Shown here piece after piece: positions 35,783 through 47,495 of a stretch of DNA of 64,000 bases. Origin of the DNA: Dactylis glomerata (Eukaryota; Streptophyta; Magnoliopsida; Poales; Poaceae); the NCBI GenBank assembly GCA_007115705.1, contig QXEO01001036.1:124001-188000 (forward strand). Reading direction: 5' to 3'. The translations under genes were made by a program, and so were the position numbers. A model generated the notes under the pieces. The model ran no database searches. It saw nothing but the letters and a program-made list of their open reading frames with translations, and had not been told where the DNA came from. Within the stretch, counting starts at the first letter, position 1, and each line of letters starts with the position of its first letter.

Positions 35783-37846
35783 TCAAGTAATATCAAGTGA
35801 TGAAGCATCAAGCTCATAATTTGCTCTAAGAATAGAGTCAAACACTAATTTCTTTCTCTTTCTAGGGAAGTGTTCCATACCTTTCTTGAGTGGGAATTGA
35901 TATTTGATGGTGCCTTCCCTCATATCAATGATGGCACCTACAGTTCGAAGAAAAGGTCTTCCCAAAATAATAGGACATGAAGCATTGCATTCAACATCCA
36001 TGACAAGAAAATCAACGTGAGCAAGGTTATTGTTAACCACAATAAGAACATCATTAATCCTTCTCAAAGGTTTCTTCTTAGCAACATCAGCAATAGGAAC
36101 ATCATAATAACACTTTTCAAGAGGTGGTAAATCAAACATATCATAAATCTTTCTAGGCATGATAGAAATACTAGCACCTAGATCACATAGAGCATGGCAA
36201 TCAAAACCATTAACATGCATATCAATGATGGGTTCCCAACCATCTTCTACCTTCTTGGGAACAGAAGCTTTTTGCTTCAACTTTTCATCCCTAATTTTCA
36301 TGAGAGCATTGGTAATATGCTTAGTAAAAGCAATATTTAAAGAACTAGCATTGGGAGTCAAAGCAAGCTTTTGCAAGAACAAAATTACTTCAGATATATT
36401 GCAGCCATCAACATCAAAATCATTAAAGGAAATAGAGCTATCATCTCCTACACTCCGAAAAATTTCAGCACTCTTTTGAGAAAAAGTGTTGGTAGTTTTA
36501 GGCTTTTTAACACAAGGAGTGGGAGTTTTCTCTACACCAATCAAAGTAAGAGGATTGCTAGCATTAGGAGCAACATTATTAGAGGTAGTAATGGTACATA
36601 CCATCATCTCTCTAGCCATCTCATCTTCTCTTTCCCACCTGGCATGCAATTCTGCTAACAATCTAACATTTTCATCAATTCTAACTTGGATAGCATTAGC
36701 AGTAGCAAAAACATTGTTCTCTTTCACATCATTAGGCAACACTTTTAATTTCAGAAGTTCAACATCATGAGCAAGGCTATCAACTTTAGAAGCAAGAATA
36801 TCAATTTTGCCTAACTTTTCTTCAACAGACTTGTTAAAAGCATTTTGCTTACCGATGAAGTCCTTGAGCATTACCTCAAGCTCGAAGGGCGCGGCCCTAG
36901 TGTTGTTGGAGGAATTACCATAAGAGTTACCATAATCATTACCATTAGTAGAAGGATACGACCTATAATTGTTACTAGCAAAATTGTTCCTATAAGCATT
37001 GTTGTTAAAATTATTGTTTCTAATGAAGTTTACATTAACATGCTCTTCTTGAGCAACCAAAGAGGCTAAAGGAACATTATTAGGATCAACATGAGTCCTA
37101 TCATTTGAAAGCATAAGCATAATAGCACCAATCTTATCACTCAAGGAAGAGGTTTCCTCAACAGAATTTACCTTCTTACCTTGTGGAGCTCTCTCGGTGT
37201 GCCATTCAGAGTAATTTACCATCATATTGTCGAGAAGCTTCGTTGCGGCACCCAAGGTAAGGGATATAAAAGTGCCTCTAGCAGATGAATCAAGTAGGTT
37301 CCTCGAAGAAAAATTCAGTCCTGCATAAAAAGTTTGAACAATCATCCAAGTAGTCAGTCCATGAGTGGGACAATTCTTTATCATAGCTTTCATTCTTTTC
37401 CAAGCTTGAGCAACATGTTCATTATCAAACTGACTAAACTTCATAATATTGCTACGCAAAGCTATAATCTTAGCAGGAGGATAGTATCTACCAATAAAAG
37501 CATCCTTACACTTAGCCCATGAATCAATACTATTTTTAGGCAAAGACAACAACCAATCCTTAGCTTTTCCTCTCAAAGAAAAGGGAAACAAGTTAAGCTT
37601 AATAATATCACTTTCAACATCCTTATATTTCTACATCTCACATAGCTCAACAAAATTGTTGAGATGAGCTGCAGCATCATCAGTACTAGCACCAGAAAAT
37701 TGCTCTTTCATAACAAGGTTCAACAAAGCAGGCTTAATCTCATAAAAATTTGCAGCAGGAGCAGGTGGCGCAATAGGAGTGCAGATAAAATCAATATTAT
37801 TAGTGCTAGTAAAATCACACAACTTGGTGTTCTCAGGAGTAGCCAT
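35783..37846 (-). pseudogene. gag-protease of element B with one nonsense codon
   Basis: Translation would start at the ATG at 37844-37846. The capsid domain shows FSLRGKAKDWLLSLP, KCKDAFIGRYYPP and VAQAWKRMK, typical of Gypsy gag. An Asn-rich linker and a coiled-coil-like segment (KIDILASKVDSLAHDVELLKLK) follow. The protease is at the end, with CDLGASISIMP and CPIILGRPFL. A single in-frame TAG near 37631 splits the first 71 codons from the remaining 602. There is no CCHC knuckle and no RT after the protease. Confidence 0.85.
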
Positions 37847-38007
37847 TCTAGCAAACTAAAAGCAGACAAGTAAAAACAACTATCAAGGATTCTAATTTTT
37901 TTGGGTTTTTGATAAAACGATGCAAGTAAAAATAAAGTAAAGCAAAACTTAAAACAAAGTAAAGGATGTGCATGCGAAAACTCCCCTCGCAGAAGTCTTC
38001 TTCTTCC

Positions 38008-38025
38008 TCCCCAACAACGGCGCCA
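38008..38025 (-). other. Primer binding site of element B (altered tRNA-Asp type)
   Basis: Reads TGGCGCCGTTGTTGGGGA on the minus strand, with TT where elements A and C have CC. It lies 10 bp inside the LTR. Confidence 0.8.
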
Positions 38026-38035
38026 GAAAAATTCT

Positions 38036-39680
38036 TGATGCTTGCGGTGTTGATAGTTTTTCACCGTCCAGTTGGGAACCCCAAGAGGAAGGTATGATGA
38101 ATATAGCAGCAAGGTTTTCCCTCAGTAAGAAACCAAGGTTTATCAATCCGAAGGGGAAGAAGCCAAACGACTGAAGGTGATGCTTGCTAGCTTGCGACAG
38201 CTCCAGACAATTTATAAGGCGCCTCGTCCAAGCTTTGCTTTGCCAGCTGCAATGCGGAACCTGCACACAACACAACCAAATACTTTGCTCCCAACTTACG
38301 ATGAGGTTGTCAATCTCACCGGTTTGCTTGAAACAAAGAAATAAGCGTATCGAGTGGAAAATAGTAATAGTATGCAAGTAAAGTAAACAGTGCGAGTAAA
38401 GTAAACAGGTGATAGCAATATAATGGGAATAGGACCGGGGTCCACAGTTCACTAGTGGTGTCTCTCCATAAGATAAAATAATACATGCTGGGTAAACAAA
38501 TTACAGTTGGGCAATTGATAGAATAAAGACAACGTGCATATGATGAGAGGATCACTATGAGATTTACTCTGCGCATTACAACAAGATACATAGACCACCA
38601 TCCAACTGCATCTATGACTAATAATCCACTTGTGGCGAATCAATCCGAGAACTCCACAAGTATTAAGTTGCGAACAACAGATAATTGCATTAAGCAAAGT
38701 GTGTAATGTAAACAAAGCATATGCCCTCGAGCATATGAATGTTGTTTTCCCCCTAGTAGCAACAACACATCTACAACCTTAGAGGTTTCTGTCACTCCCC
38801 CAGATTAAATAGAGGCATGAACCCACTATCGAGCATAAATACCCCCTCTTGGAGTCACTAGCAACTACTCGGCCAAGATAGCTACTAACAACGGAGAGCA
38901 TGCAAGATCATAAACAACATAGAGATAACATAAGGTAAATTTTAGTACATCAACTCAAGCATAACACCAATATTCATCGGATCCCAACAAACCAAACATG
39001 TAGAATTACATAACGGTGATCTCAATCATGTAAGGCAGCTCATGAGATCTAAACATGAAGCACATGGTGGAGAAGACAACCATCTAGCTACTGCTATGGA
39101 CCCATAGTCCAAGGTAGACTACTCACTCATCGCTTCGGAGGCAAGCATGGCGATGAAGAAGACCTCCGATGGCGATTCCCCTCTCCGGCAGGGTGCCGGG
39201 AAGAACTTCTGGACCCTCCCAATCTTCGGGTCGACGGCGGCGGCGGATCGCGATGTGTTCTGGAAAAGTGATCTGGTCCTTAGGTTTTTCCCGTCGGGGG
39301 GTCTTTATAGGTGAAGGGGCATCGTCAGGAGTGGACCGAGGCACTCTCACACATAGGGGGCGCGACCTGCCCCTAGGTCGCGCCACCCTATTGTGTGGGG
39401 CCCTCGTGGCCCCACTCCGTCTCCTCTTCAGTTCTCTGGAAGCTTCAGTGAAATTCTGGGCGACTGGCTTTGGTTTCGTCCAATTCCGAGAATATTTCCT
39501 GTGTAACTTTTCTGAAACACAAAAATAGCAGAAAACAGGGAACTGGCACTGTGGCGACTTGTTAATAGGTTAGTCCTGGAAAATGCATAAAAGTGCCACG
39601 AAGTGTAACGAAACACTAAGCAAATGGTGTAAAAATAAGCATGGAGCATCAAAAATTATGGATACGTTTGAGACGTATCA
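38036..39680 (-). repeat. 5' LTR of element B (right copy)
   Basis: 1645 bp, matching 31208-32851 closely. A minus-strand TATA box (CTATAAAG) lies at about 39302-39309. Confidence 0.92.
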
Positions 39681-39685
39681 ATCAT

Positions 39686-40640
39686 CATCATCAACACAAT
39701 CACCAGCACCTTCATCTCCACCATCACCACGCCATCCCGCTGTAACATCTTGGGTTGAATCTTGTCTAATTCTTAGGGGAAACTTTCCCGGTGTTGATTA
39801 CTCTTATAGTTGATGCTATTGAGTGGAACCGTTGAATTAAGGTTTATGTTCAGATTATTATTTACCATTATTTCACCTCTCGTCATGATCCATATGATGT
39901 CTTGTGAGTAGTTCGTTTAGTTCTTGAGGACATGGGAGAAGTCGAGATGTTAGTAGTGAAACTATGTTGAGTAATATTTAATGGTTTGATATTTATTTGT
40001 TGTGGTGCTATTCTACTAGTGGTGTCATGTGAACGTCGACTACATGATACTTCACCTTTATGGGCTTAGTGGAATGCATTGTGTATTTGGCTACTAATTG
40101 TGGGGTTGCCAGAGCGACAGAAACCTAAACCCCTGTTAGGAAACCATTGCACCAGGGAGCGTAGGATCTCAGAGTTTAAGGATGTGGTTAGATTTATCTT
40201 AATTACTTTCTTGTATTTGCGGATGCTTGCAAGGGGTATAATCATAAGTGTGTATTAGTCCTAGTAAGGGTAGTGCGCTAGCACAGGTTCACCCCCATAA
40301 CACTTATCAAACCAATGAAGATTACTTAGCAGAATGAAGCGAAAGCTCTCGACAGAAACTCCCGTGTGTCCTCACGAATGTTTGGTAATCATAAGTTACA
40401 CCACCGGCTTGTCCTTTGCTCTAGAAAGGATTGGGCCACTTGCAGCAATTACTATTATTGTCTTTTATTTACTCATACTTTATTTACTTGCATTACCAAA
40501 TACCCCTGAAAACCCGTTTGCTAGTATTTACAGTGAATCCTTGATCAAAACTGCTCGCCAACACCTTCTGCTCCTCGTTGGGTTCGATACTCTTATTTAT
40601 CGAAAGTACTATGATACACCCCTATACTTGTGGGTCATCA
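39686..40640 (+). repeat. 3' LTR of element C, second part
   Basis: Resumes the LTR after element B with CATCATCAACACAATCACC and ends GTGGGTCATCA next to the ATTCT target duplication. Confidence 0.92.
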
Positions 40641-41058
40641 ATTCTCCAAGCAAGTCATGGTGTCAGTTCCATGGTTGGCTTCGCTGATTCTCTAGGCGTG
40701 GTTGTCCTATAAAACATAATGGGTAAATGATTTTTTTGAGAAACAATCAAAAAATGAATAAAAAATAGTTAATGGAAGTTAATAGACTTGAGAAATTTCA
40801 AAATACATTATATAACTCACGGTTCACAGACCCACTTGATGTCGGTGTCACAATGTGAGAAGAGATGAGAGAAGGCGGCTGACGGTTTCCTTTTAGAGGC
40901 TATGGTTTCATATTTCTGGTATGCACTCATAGTGTATTCAAGATATGAGATATCTGTTAAAAACATACTTTCCATAACAATATAAAAAATAAAGGTTTGC
41001 CACCAATCATCTAAGACATCCAATTAAATCCAATGGCTTAGTATTAAGTTGGGTACTT

Positions 41059-42027
41059 CAAACTGCATTTAGAATTCTTAATGGTGTATTTATCCTTTTA
41101 ATTATATTGTAATTACTATTTACAATTTTTTAAAATATTGATTATTCTTTATGACAACCTCTGTCGCTAACTTGACTTGTCTCTTCATAACATGTGTTGT
41201 TATAAAATGTTGTGATTGATGTATCTTTCAATTTTTGCTAACATTGTCCATATTTACAGTATCTCAAAATAACCTCGAGAAGAATTTTAAATATGATGGC
41301 ATTATGGGTACATTAAACCTGAGTACACTCGTAGTAGTTTTGAAAGTACAAAAACAAATTTCTTGAAACCTATCAACATTAGGCGTGGTTTTAAAAATCT
41401 CTACGTGAGGAGCTCAAAAAGAAAAATGGTTCGTAATTTGGACAAACAATTCACAGTATGCTTTTTGATATTTTTTTGGTTCAGAAATAAAACATAAAGC
41501 TGAACTTCCACCCCCACCCTCCCTCTCATCCCCATACCCACAAACTACATAAACCAAAGTACACCTTAATGAAACTACACTTACATATAAATTAGAATAC
41601 ATCTATAGAAGTTTTAGAACTATATTTTTTTTGTCAAAATCTGCCAATATAGAATCTGGTTTTGAAGATCGGCGTGAGGAGCTAAAACGCGAAAATCGTT
41701 CGTTATTTGGACAAACGGTTCTCAAGATATTTTGTTTCATTTTTTTAGTTAAAAAATAAAAGGGAAATATGCATCTCCAACCCTTTTACACCCCACTCTC
41801 TCATTCTGATTCCACTTTGCTTCTCGTTGGCTCGTTGCCACACTTGGCAAACATGGGGAAGGAGAAAATCACACTGGATGAAACCACAACGGACGGGGAA
41901 GGAGACACTTGTCGCGAGGAGAGTATGCTGTAAGAGACCTTCACGAAAGTTGGTTCAATCTCTTTCTACTGATTTCATCGGTCTTCATTTCTTAAAACAT
42001 GGCTGGTCTTCAAGGAAGCTCCTATAC
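41059..42027. other. Intergenic region with a diverged tandem pair
   Basis: AT-rich, no gene. Two related blocks about 270 bp apart (about 41340-41500 and 41620-41765) share GTGAGGAGCT(C)AAAA, ATGG/ATCGTTCGTTATTTGGACAAAC-like sequence and the following TTTTTT-rich stretch. Confidence 0.45.
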
Positions 42028-42042
42028 ACCGCCTTTAGCTCG

Positions 42043-43402
42043 GAAGCGCTCGCGCATACATTTACCTATGGTCAGTTCCGAAAAAAACCCCTCGCGTCGT
42101 CTCCTCTAAGGCGACCGAGGGGGCGAACCCTAGCCTCAGCCGCCGCCACCTTCCCCCCAGTCCCCCCCTCCCTCGCCGTCCCCTGAGGCCGCGGTCGGCG
42201 AAGCCCGGCAGCGCCGGTGATGGGGGCGGCGGGGATCTGAGCGCGGAGCCCCTCACGCGGCGGCATGGAGGCAGGCGGCCGAGCGGGGGCTGGTCTTCGC
42301 TGGCGGCTGCGCGGCGGCTCTGCTCGCCCGTCCTCCTCTGGCCCGGCCTCGCCGGTGCTCGTGGCGGTGGGTGGTGGTGCTATGGCCCGGCGCTCTGGCT
42401 GGGACCTGGTATGCCGGGGCGGCGGCCCCGGGCGGTGTGGACGACGTCGTCTTCGCGGTGGGCGGCGGCCGTGGTGCGTGCTCTCCGCTTCTCTCGGCCG
42501 CGTGGGCGGCATGGGTGCGGCGGCCGGAGGTGTAGGTGAAGGTGAAGCCCCTCTCTCTTGATCTGTACGCCCCCCCCCCTGTCAAAATCAGATTTTTGGG
42601 GGTCTCCCCGCCGGATCTCGTTGGCAGGGGAGTGGTGCTGGAGCTTGGTCCCGGGGAAACCTGTGGTCAGCGCGTTTGGCCACGACGAGGGCGACGCCAC
42701 TGGCGCCGCGCACCTTCTTGAAGGCCTCGTTGAGGTACCACTCGGCACCACTACTCCTATGCTTGGGAGAAATCCCTGGTTCTTCTTGCGGACGGCGGTG
42801 GCGCTGCGGCGTCGCTCCCCTTCTCGAAGGCGCCGTCTTGGGAACTGCATTGGTGGTGGTCGATCTTTGATCTCTTGAGGTGGCCGTGACGACTTCGTCG
42901 TTTCTCCTTCGGTGCATCTCTGTCCGGCAGCTTTGGTGCGGTGTTGCGGTTGACCCTGTGGCGGTGGTGCTCTCGGCGTAGCTCCCAGGTCGTTGCTGGA
43001 CGCATCTCCCTCGACAGCCTAGTTCTCGTTGTTCCATCGGGTTCCTGGGGGAACCTCTTTGCCTTTCGACGGTACGGCGCCCTTCGATCCAGGGCGAGGG
43101 ACAGGGGTCCTTTCTGAAGGCGAAGACGGTGGAGTTCTGGGCCTTGCTGTCCGACCGGAGTAGTTGATGCAGCGTGCCCGGCTGCTTCTTCCAAAACTTC
43201 GCTGCCGGTTTGGGGTCTCTCTCGACGGCGCACTGTGGTGGAGGCGGCTCAAGCTGTGTTTGTTGTGTATCCTTAGTTTGCTTGTAGTTGCCTGTTCCTA
43301 AAAGCTGGTTGTAAGCTCGTTTGTATTACCGTTGTAATCCTGGCCGGTTGATGGCTTTGTTAATTCAAAGCTGGGGCTCTTGCGAGCCTTCTCTTTAAAA
43401 AA
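42043..43402 (+). mobile_element. LINE-like non-LTR insertion, 1360 bp, poly(A)-ended
   Basis: Flanked by a perfect 15-bp duplication ACCGCCTTTAGCTCG (42028-42042 and 43403-43417). It ends with a 3' UTR-like stretch (TTGTAATCCTGGCCGG...CTCTTTAAAAAAA). The body is GC-rich with a 5' AACCCTAGCC-like leader. ORFs on both strands are overlapping GC artefacts; neither RT nor endonuclease is seen. It is a non-autonomous or internally deleted LINE, or possibly a retroposed transcript. Confidence 0.8.
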
Positions 43403-43417
43403 ACCGCCTTTAGCTCG

Positions 43418-44120
43418 TGCACTCTAATGGGATCGTCCCACTTTAGTTGCTAGCTAAACTGATCGATGTTTCACTGTTTGGTTTCGTGTCTCTTTTTCAT
43501 TCATTTTGTTGTCTCTTTTCTGATGATAGCAACAATTTGACGATTTTTATGAAACGTACCTTTGTTTTGTTTCAGTTGAAAACTAAGAAAGACAAAATTC
43601 AAAGTCTCTCATAAAACACTATAATAATGTAGTATGCTACTAATGTTTGTAGTAAAACATTATCAAGATTTTTTGAAAATCATGAACATTTTATCAAGAA
43701 TCATGAACAAAATTTCCAAACCACGAACAAATTTTGAAAATCATGCGGATTTATTTTATACATTTAAAAAAATCATGAACAAATTTCCAATGTCATGAAC
43801 ACATTTTTTAAAATCATGAACAATTTTTTTTTCAAAATCATGAACGCCTTTTCAAAATTCATAAAAAATTCAAATGTCATTGAAAAAATTTAAAAACCAA
43901 TGAACAAATTTTTAAACCTCATGAATATTTTCTCAAGTACTAGCATAATTTTTTGGATCCATGAACAGTTTTTAAAGCTCAAGATTTTTAAAAACTACTA
44001 GTTGCCATGCACGCGCACGCGCGTCTCAACTAAAATAATTGATGGTAAGTTCCCATATCAAGGAATTGAACAATGCATCAAGCATTGTATGCATCAGCAT
44101 GAAAATCCATAATATTTTGA
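43418..44120. repeat. AT-rich stretch with degenerate ATCATGAACA repeats
   Basis: From about 43670 to 43990 a short motif of the form (A)AATCATGAACAAATTTT recurs about a dozen times with variation. No gene seen. Confidence 0.5.
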
Positions 44121-44676
44121 GATGTCAAGCAAAGAGAAAAAGCTGCTCGTCAAGCTAGGGATGGTCGATCGAAGGGATTACTTGAGGCAGGCTCTTGAGG
44201 ATTCTGTCGAACCGTCTTTAGCATCTTCCTTGTCACGAAGGGGCACCACAAGAGAAGGAGTAAGGAGTATTTTTCGGGAACTTTGGAAGGTCTTGACTTC
44301 TCTTTTTCGTGAGGATAGCGATTTGTGATGTCTTTCATGATCGTTCTCGCCACCCTTCCCACCTGAATAAAATAAACGTACATAGTAAGATTGCATATAC
44401 ATTCATCTAGCAGTTTATTAAAATTCATTTTATTAAGTTCAAACAATAATCTTTCGTGCAAGCTTGGCCAAGAAGATAAAACTATAGGTAGTCACATTTA
44501 TCACAAATCCTAGTACCAAAAATGCAACATGACTATCTGTATATGGTAGATCGGTATGTGTGTCATTACCCTGTTTGCTAGGCCAAGACAGTCAAAGAAA
44601 ACTGTAGATATCAACTAACTTGAAGGAAACACCGACCCACTGAACCTTGTTTCTATTAATGCAACATGATAGTATC

Positions 44677-45342
44677 TCATAGATTTGCATGTGAATTACT
44701 ATTTGGTATATCCTCCAAATTCGTATACAAGAAGAAGCAAATTAGCATAAATGCATAATGATGTAAATGTAACCTACGATTGAGCATGAGCTGCTCACTG
44801 CAATAGATGAATGTAGTGCTTGAAATTCTCTTATGCTCAAATTCTGGGTAAGACAACTGGATCTTGCTGATTGTGAATATCACCAAACGTTGTAATGACT
44901 CCCTACTGCATATGGCTAGGCTGATCGGGACACCTTTGTATTCATCCTTTTGCTCATATATTCTCCGCGGAAAAACATCATCGGAGAGCTCGGTGGAGGT
45001 ATTCATTGTCGTCCGGCCAGTGCACACTGCACACTCGTATCCTGTGGTCAAAAATTTGCAGAGTAGTGCTGTTCCATGAATCAGCTGACCCTCCCAGCAA
45101 CGTCGTGCTATTATAGGAGGTAGCCTGGGCAAAGGGTGCGGGGCTTGCGAGGTGCCGTCGCCTGACGACGGGATCCGGGCAATCGCGTTGTGGCGGCGGG
45201 AGGCACGTGTAGGAGACGTACATGAGGGCGGTGTGGCTCGCATGGAGGCGTCGGCGGCAGTGGGCTCCCGTGGAGGTGCCGGCGGCAGTGGGCTCGCGTG
45301 GAGGCGGCGGCGGCACTGGTCGCGTGAAGGTTGGTAGGACAT
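44677..45342 (-). CDS. Hypothetical ORF, 221 aa
   Basis: An open frame spanning a GC-rich 5' part (Pro/Ala/Arg-rich) and an AT-rich 3' part with more ordinary composition (for example STELSDDVFPRRIYEQKDEY, then LVIFTISKIQLSYPEFEHK). No domain is recognised. The abrupt change in composition suggests either two joined pieces or chance. Neighbours are transposons. Confidence 0.25.
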   Translation of the reverse strand: MSYQPSRDQCRRRLHASPLPPAPPREPTAADASMRATPPSCTSPTRASRRHNAIARIPSSGDGTSQAPHPLPRLPPIIARRCWEGQLIHGTALLCKFLTTGYECAVCTGRTTMNTSTELSDDVFPRRIYEQKDEYKGVPISLAICSRESLQRLVIFTISKIQLSYPEFEHKRISSTTFIYCSEQLMLNRRLHLHHYAFMLICFFLYTNLEDIPNSNSHANL

Positions 45343-45618
45343 AGGGGACTTTGGGGCAACGCGAGGGGCCTACAGGACCAAATTGATACATCTTTCCTCG
45401 TGTGTCTGTCCGGCAAATATTTTTTTTTGAAACAGAGGCAAAAGATTTGTCTCGATCTATTAATTAAGAAGAAGAGAATTGTCCAATTAATTAAATCGGG
45501 TGAAAACCGTCACAATAAAACCACATGCCTACTACTCCCAAAGCATTAAACTCTCTAGCCCTCTAGTCTAGGCAAACCAACAAACTCTCCTAAACAACTA
45601 TAACCACAAACTCTCAAC

Positions 45619-47394
45619 GAACCACCAAATGTTGGCTATGCATACAGCGAGCCCCGCGTCGCTCCCCGCGGGCGACTCGGGTGCTAACCCTAGCCGCCAG
45701 GAGCAAGTCCACCACCACCCTCCTCCCCCACCGCCGCCGCCGGTGAGCGCCGCCGGGCGAAGCCCGCGCTGCGTGGGTGGCGGCGGGACCTCCTTTTCCC
45801 GCTCCCGGGGATGGCTGCGCGGGGCAGCTTCACCTTCTGGAGGCCCAGGCCGGCGCGTGGCTTCGGCGCAGGGCGGCGAGGCGTGGTGGTGCGACAAGGC
45901 GCGGTGAGGCGCAGTGGCGCGGCGATGCGCAGTGGCGTGGTGAGGCGCGGTGGTGCGGCGCGAGGTGGTCCCAGGCGAGCTCATGTTCTGGCCGCTGGGG
46001 GCTTCCGCGGGCTGCGCGTGATGTGCGCCAGAGCGGTGGCTCTGGGCCTTGGGGGCGGCGGATCCGGGGCCCTCGCGCCCGGATCTGGTGGGGAGGCTGG
46101 GCGTGGCGGCGCCCTGATGATGCGCTGCTGTCAGCTTCATGGGTGCCATTGGTGAGGGGAGATGTGGAGTGGAAGGGCGACTTCGTGCTGTTGGCGCTGC
46201 AGATCTTGTCCCCGGCGGGTGCATGGCGTGCGTGGTCCGCGTCGTTGCGCCTGAGGTTTGACTGCTGCTCGGAACCATGGTGGTTCTCGGTCTCGGGCAG
46301 TGCGTCTCTGTTCCTGCCAGCATGGTGCTTGGGGGGCACGGTGGCTCACGTTGCGTCCGGCAGTCCTGCATCTGGTGGGCTGTTGATTGCTCTGGCGCGT
46401 CTTGCCGGAGTTTCACCTTCGGTGGTCTCCGCGAGGTGCGGGCGACTGCGGCGGTTGTTGATGCCTCTTCGTCGACAAGGAGGTTCGTGGTGGTGTTGGT
46501 GGGCTTGTCGGCGCCGGTGCAGATTGATGCGCAGCTGAGCTGGTGTTGTTAGCTTGGGTGAAGACCATATCTCGGTTTTGTGCCGGGACCGGCGATGGCT
46601 GCGGTTGAGGCCGTCGTTGAACTTCTTGGAGGTATCGTTGCTTTGCTACAACACCCCTCATGCATTGATCTGGTCGATGGTGCGGCTTCGAAGGAAACCC
46701 TTGATCTTGTGTGATCGGACGATGGCGGCACCTTGGTGTCGTATTCCCTCTTGGGGGCTTCGTCTTTGGAGCTGGACAACGACAAGCGGGACTAGTGGAA
46801 GGCGAAGGTGTTTGCGTTGAGGCTTCTGTGGCAACAATGGTGGGGATGAGTGATGTTGGAGACGTGGCTTTGGTTGTGATAGTCAGCACTTCTTCGGCGT
46901 GTTCGTGGGTTGGCCTCGGTTTGTTTGTTGCTGTGAAGTCGAAGCTGCGGTGGCGAGGTCCAGGTGGCATATGATGACTGGCGACAGATGGTCCGTTCGG
47001 CGATCTTCCGCGGCGCCAGCCTTGCCTGGTTCTCCTTCGGAGTTCTTCCTTTGAGTTGGAGCTGCGTTGTCTTGCCGCAGGTGGCTGTGTTTTGGCGTGG
47101 ATCTTCATGTGGCTTCGCACGGCCTCTACAGAGTTGGTTGGTTCGACGATTGTGTTTGGCGAAGTCGGAGTCGTTTGCTCGGAGTTTGTGGGTTGGAGTA
47201 GTTGTTTCCTAGGGAGAAGTGATGATGATGACGCTTGTACTGTCTCGACGAGACCGTTTTGAGGAGGTTTGGGTGAGGTTTCTTGTGTACGCCGCTCAGC
47301 GGTTTTGTGATGGTTTTCGCCCGATTTTCCATTAATAAACTGGACATTCTCTTCTGCTTAATTAATAGATAAGGCAAATCTTTTGCCTCCGTTT
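45619..47394 (+). mobile_element. Second LINE copy, same family, opposite orientation, nested
   Basis: Flanked by CACAAACTCTCAAC (45605-45618 and 47395-47408), a 14-bp target duplication. Its 3' end (GGACATTCTCTTCTGCTTAA...CAAATCTTTTGCCTCCGTTT) is homologous to the 3' end of the host LINE read on the minus strand. The body is GC-rich. The open frames (for example 45777-46538) show no domain, and neither RT nor a zinc knuckle is seen. Confidence 0.8.
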
Positions 47395-47495
47395 CACAAA
47401 CTCTCAACACATATGACTCGCTGCAACTCAAAGGAAATTCCATAAAAAACACAAGAACAAAGGCCTTGGACACGAAAATCTGAAAATCTAAGAGC

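Larger units (their letters stand above)
31208..39680 (-). mobile_element. Gypsy LTR retrotransposon B, non-autonomous (gag-protease only), nested in C
   Basis: On the minus strand it runs TGATACGTCTCAAACG...ending CAAGCACCA/CAAGCATCA, flanked by ATCAT duplications (31203-31207, 39681-39685). LTRs are 31208-32851 and 38036-39680 (1644 and 1645 bp) and are very similar. The 5.2-kb interior holds one gag-protease frame and about 2.9 kb without genes. RT, RNase H and integrase are absent, so it needed proteins from a partner element. It must be younger than C. Confidence 0.93.
21723..40640 (+). mobile_element. Gypsy (Athila-like) LTR retrotransposon C, with element B nested in its 3' LTR
   Basis: The element runs TGATACGTCC...GGGTCATCA with a 5-bp ATTCT duplication on each side (21718-21722, 40641-40645). 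The 5' LTR is 21723-23234. The 3' LTR is 30652-31207 plus 39686-40640, the same length once B is removed. The order is PBS, gag, protease, RT, RNase H, integrase, an accessory ORF, a long untranslated stretch, then the polypurine tract. The tRNA-Asp PBS, absence of a chromodomain and an extra ORF after integrase fit the Athila clade. gag and pol are broken by stops and frameshifts. LTR pairs differ at a few percent by eye. Confidence 0.93.
21139..41058 (+). repeat. 0.98-kb tandem duplication, copy 2, split by retroelement C
   Basis: The parts are 21139-21722 and 40646-41058. The junction fits exactly: copy 1 reads TTTGTATTCACCAAG (about 20734), and copy 2 reads TTTGTATTCT, then the element, then ATTCTCCAAG. 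The two parts together give about 1 kb, equal to copy 1. Confidence 0.85.

Noticed and set aside
42072..42512. Overlapping Pro/Arg-rich ORFs on both strands
   Set aside because: GC-rich sequence keeps several frames open at once. They lie inside the LINE-like insertion and show no domain.
45598..47120. Minus-strand ORFs of 235-272 aa
   Set aside because: They run antisense through the nested LINE, are His/Pro/Arg-rich and match no family. The element's direction is shown by its 3' end and target duplication.
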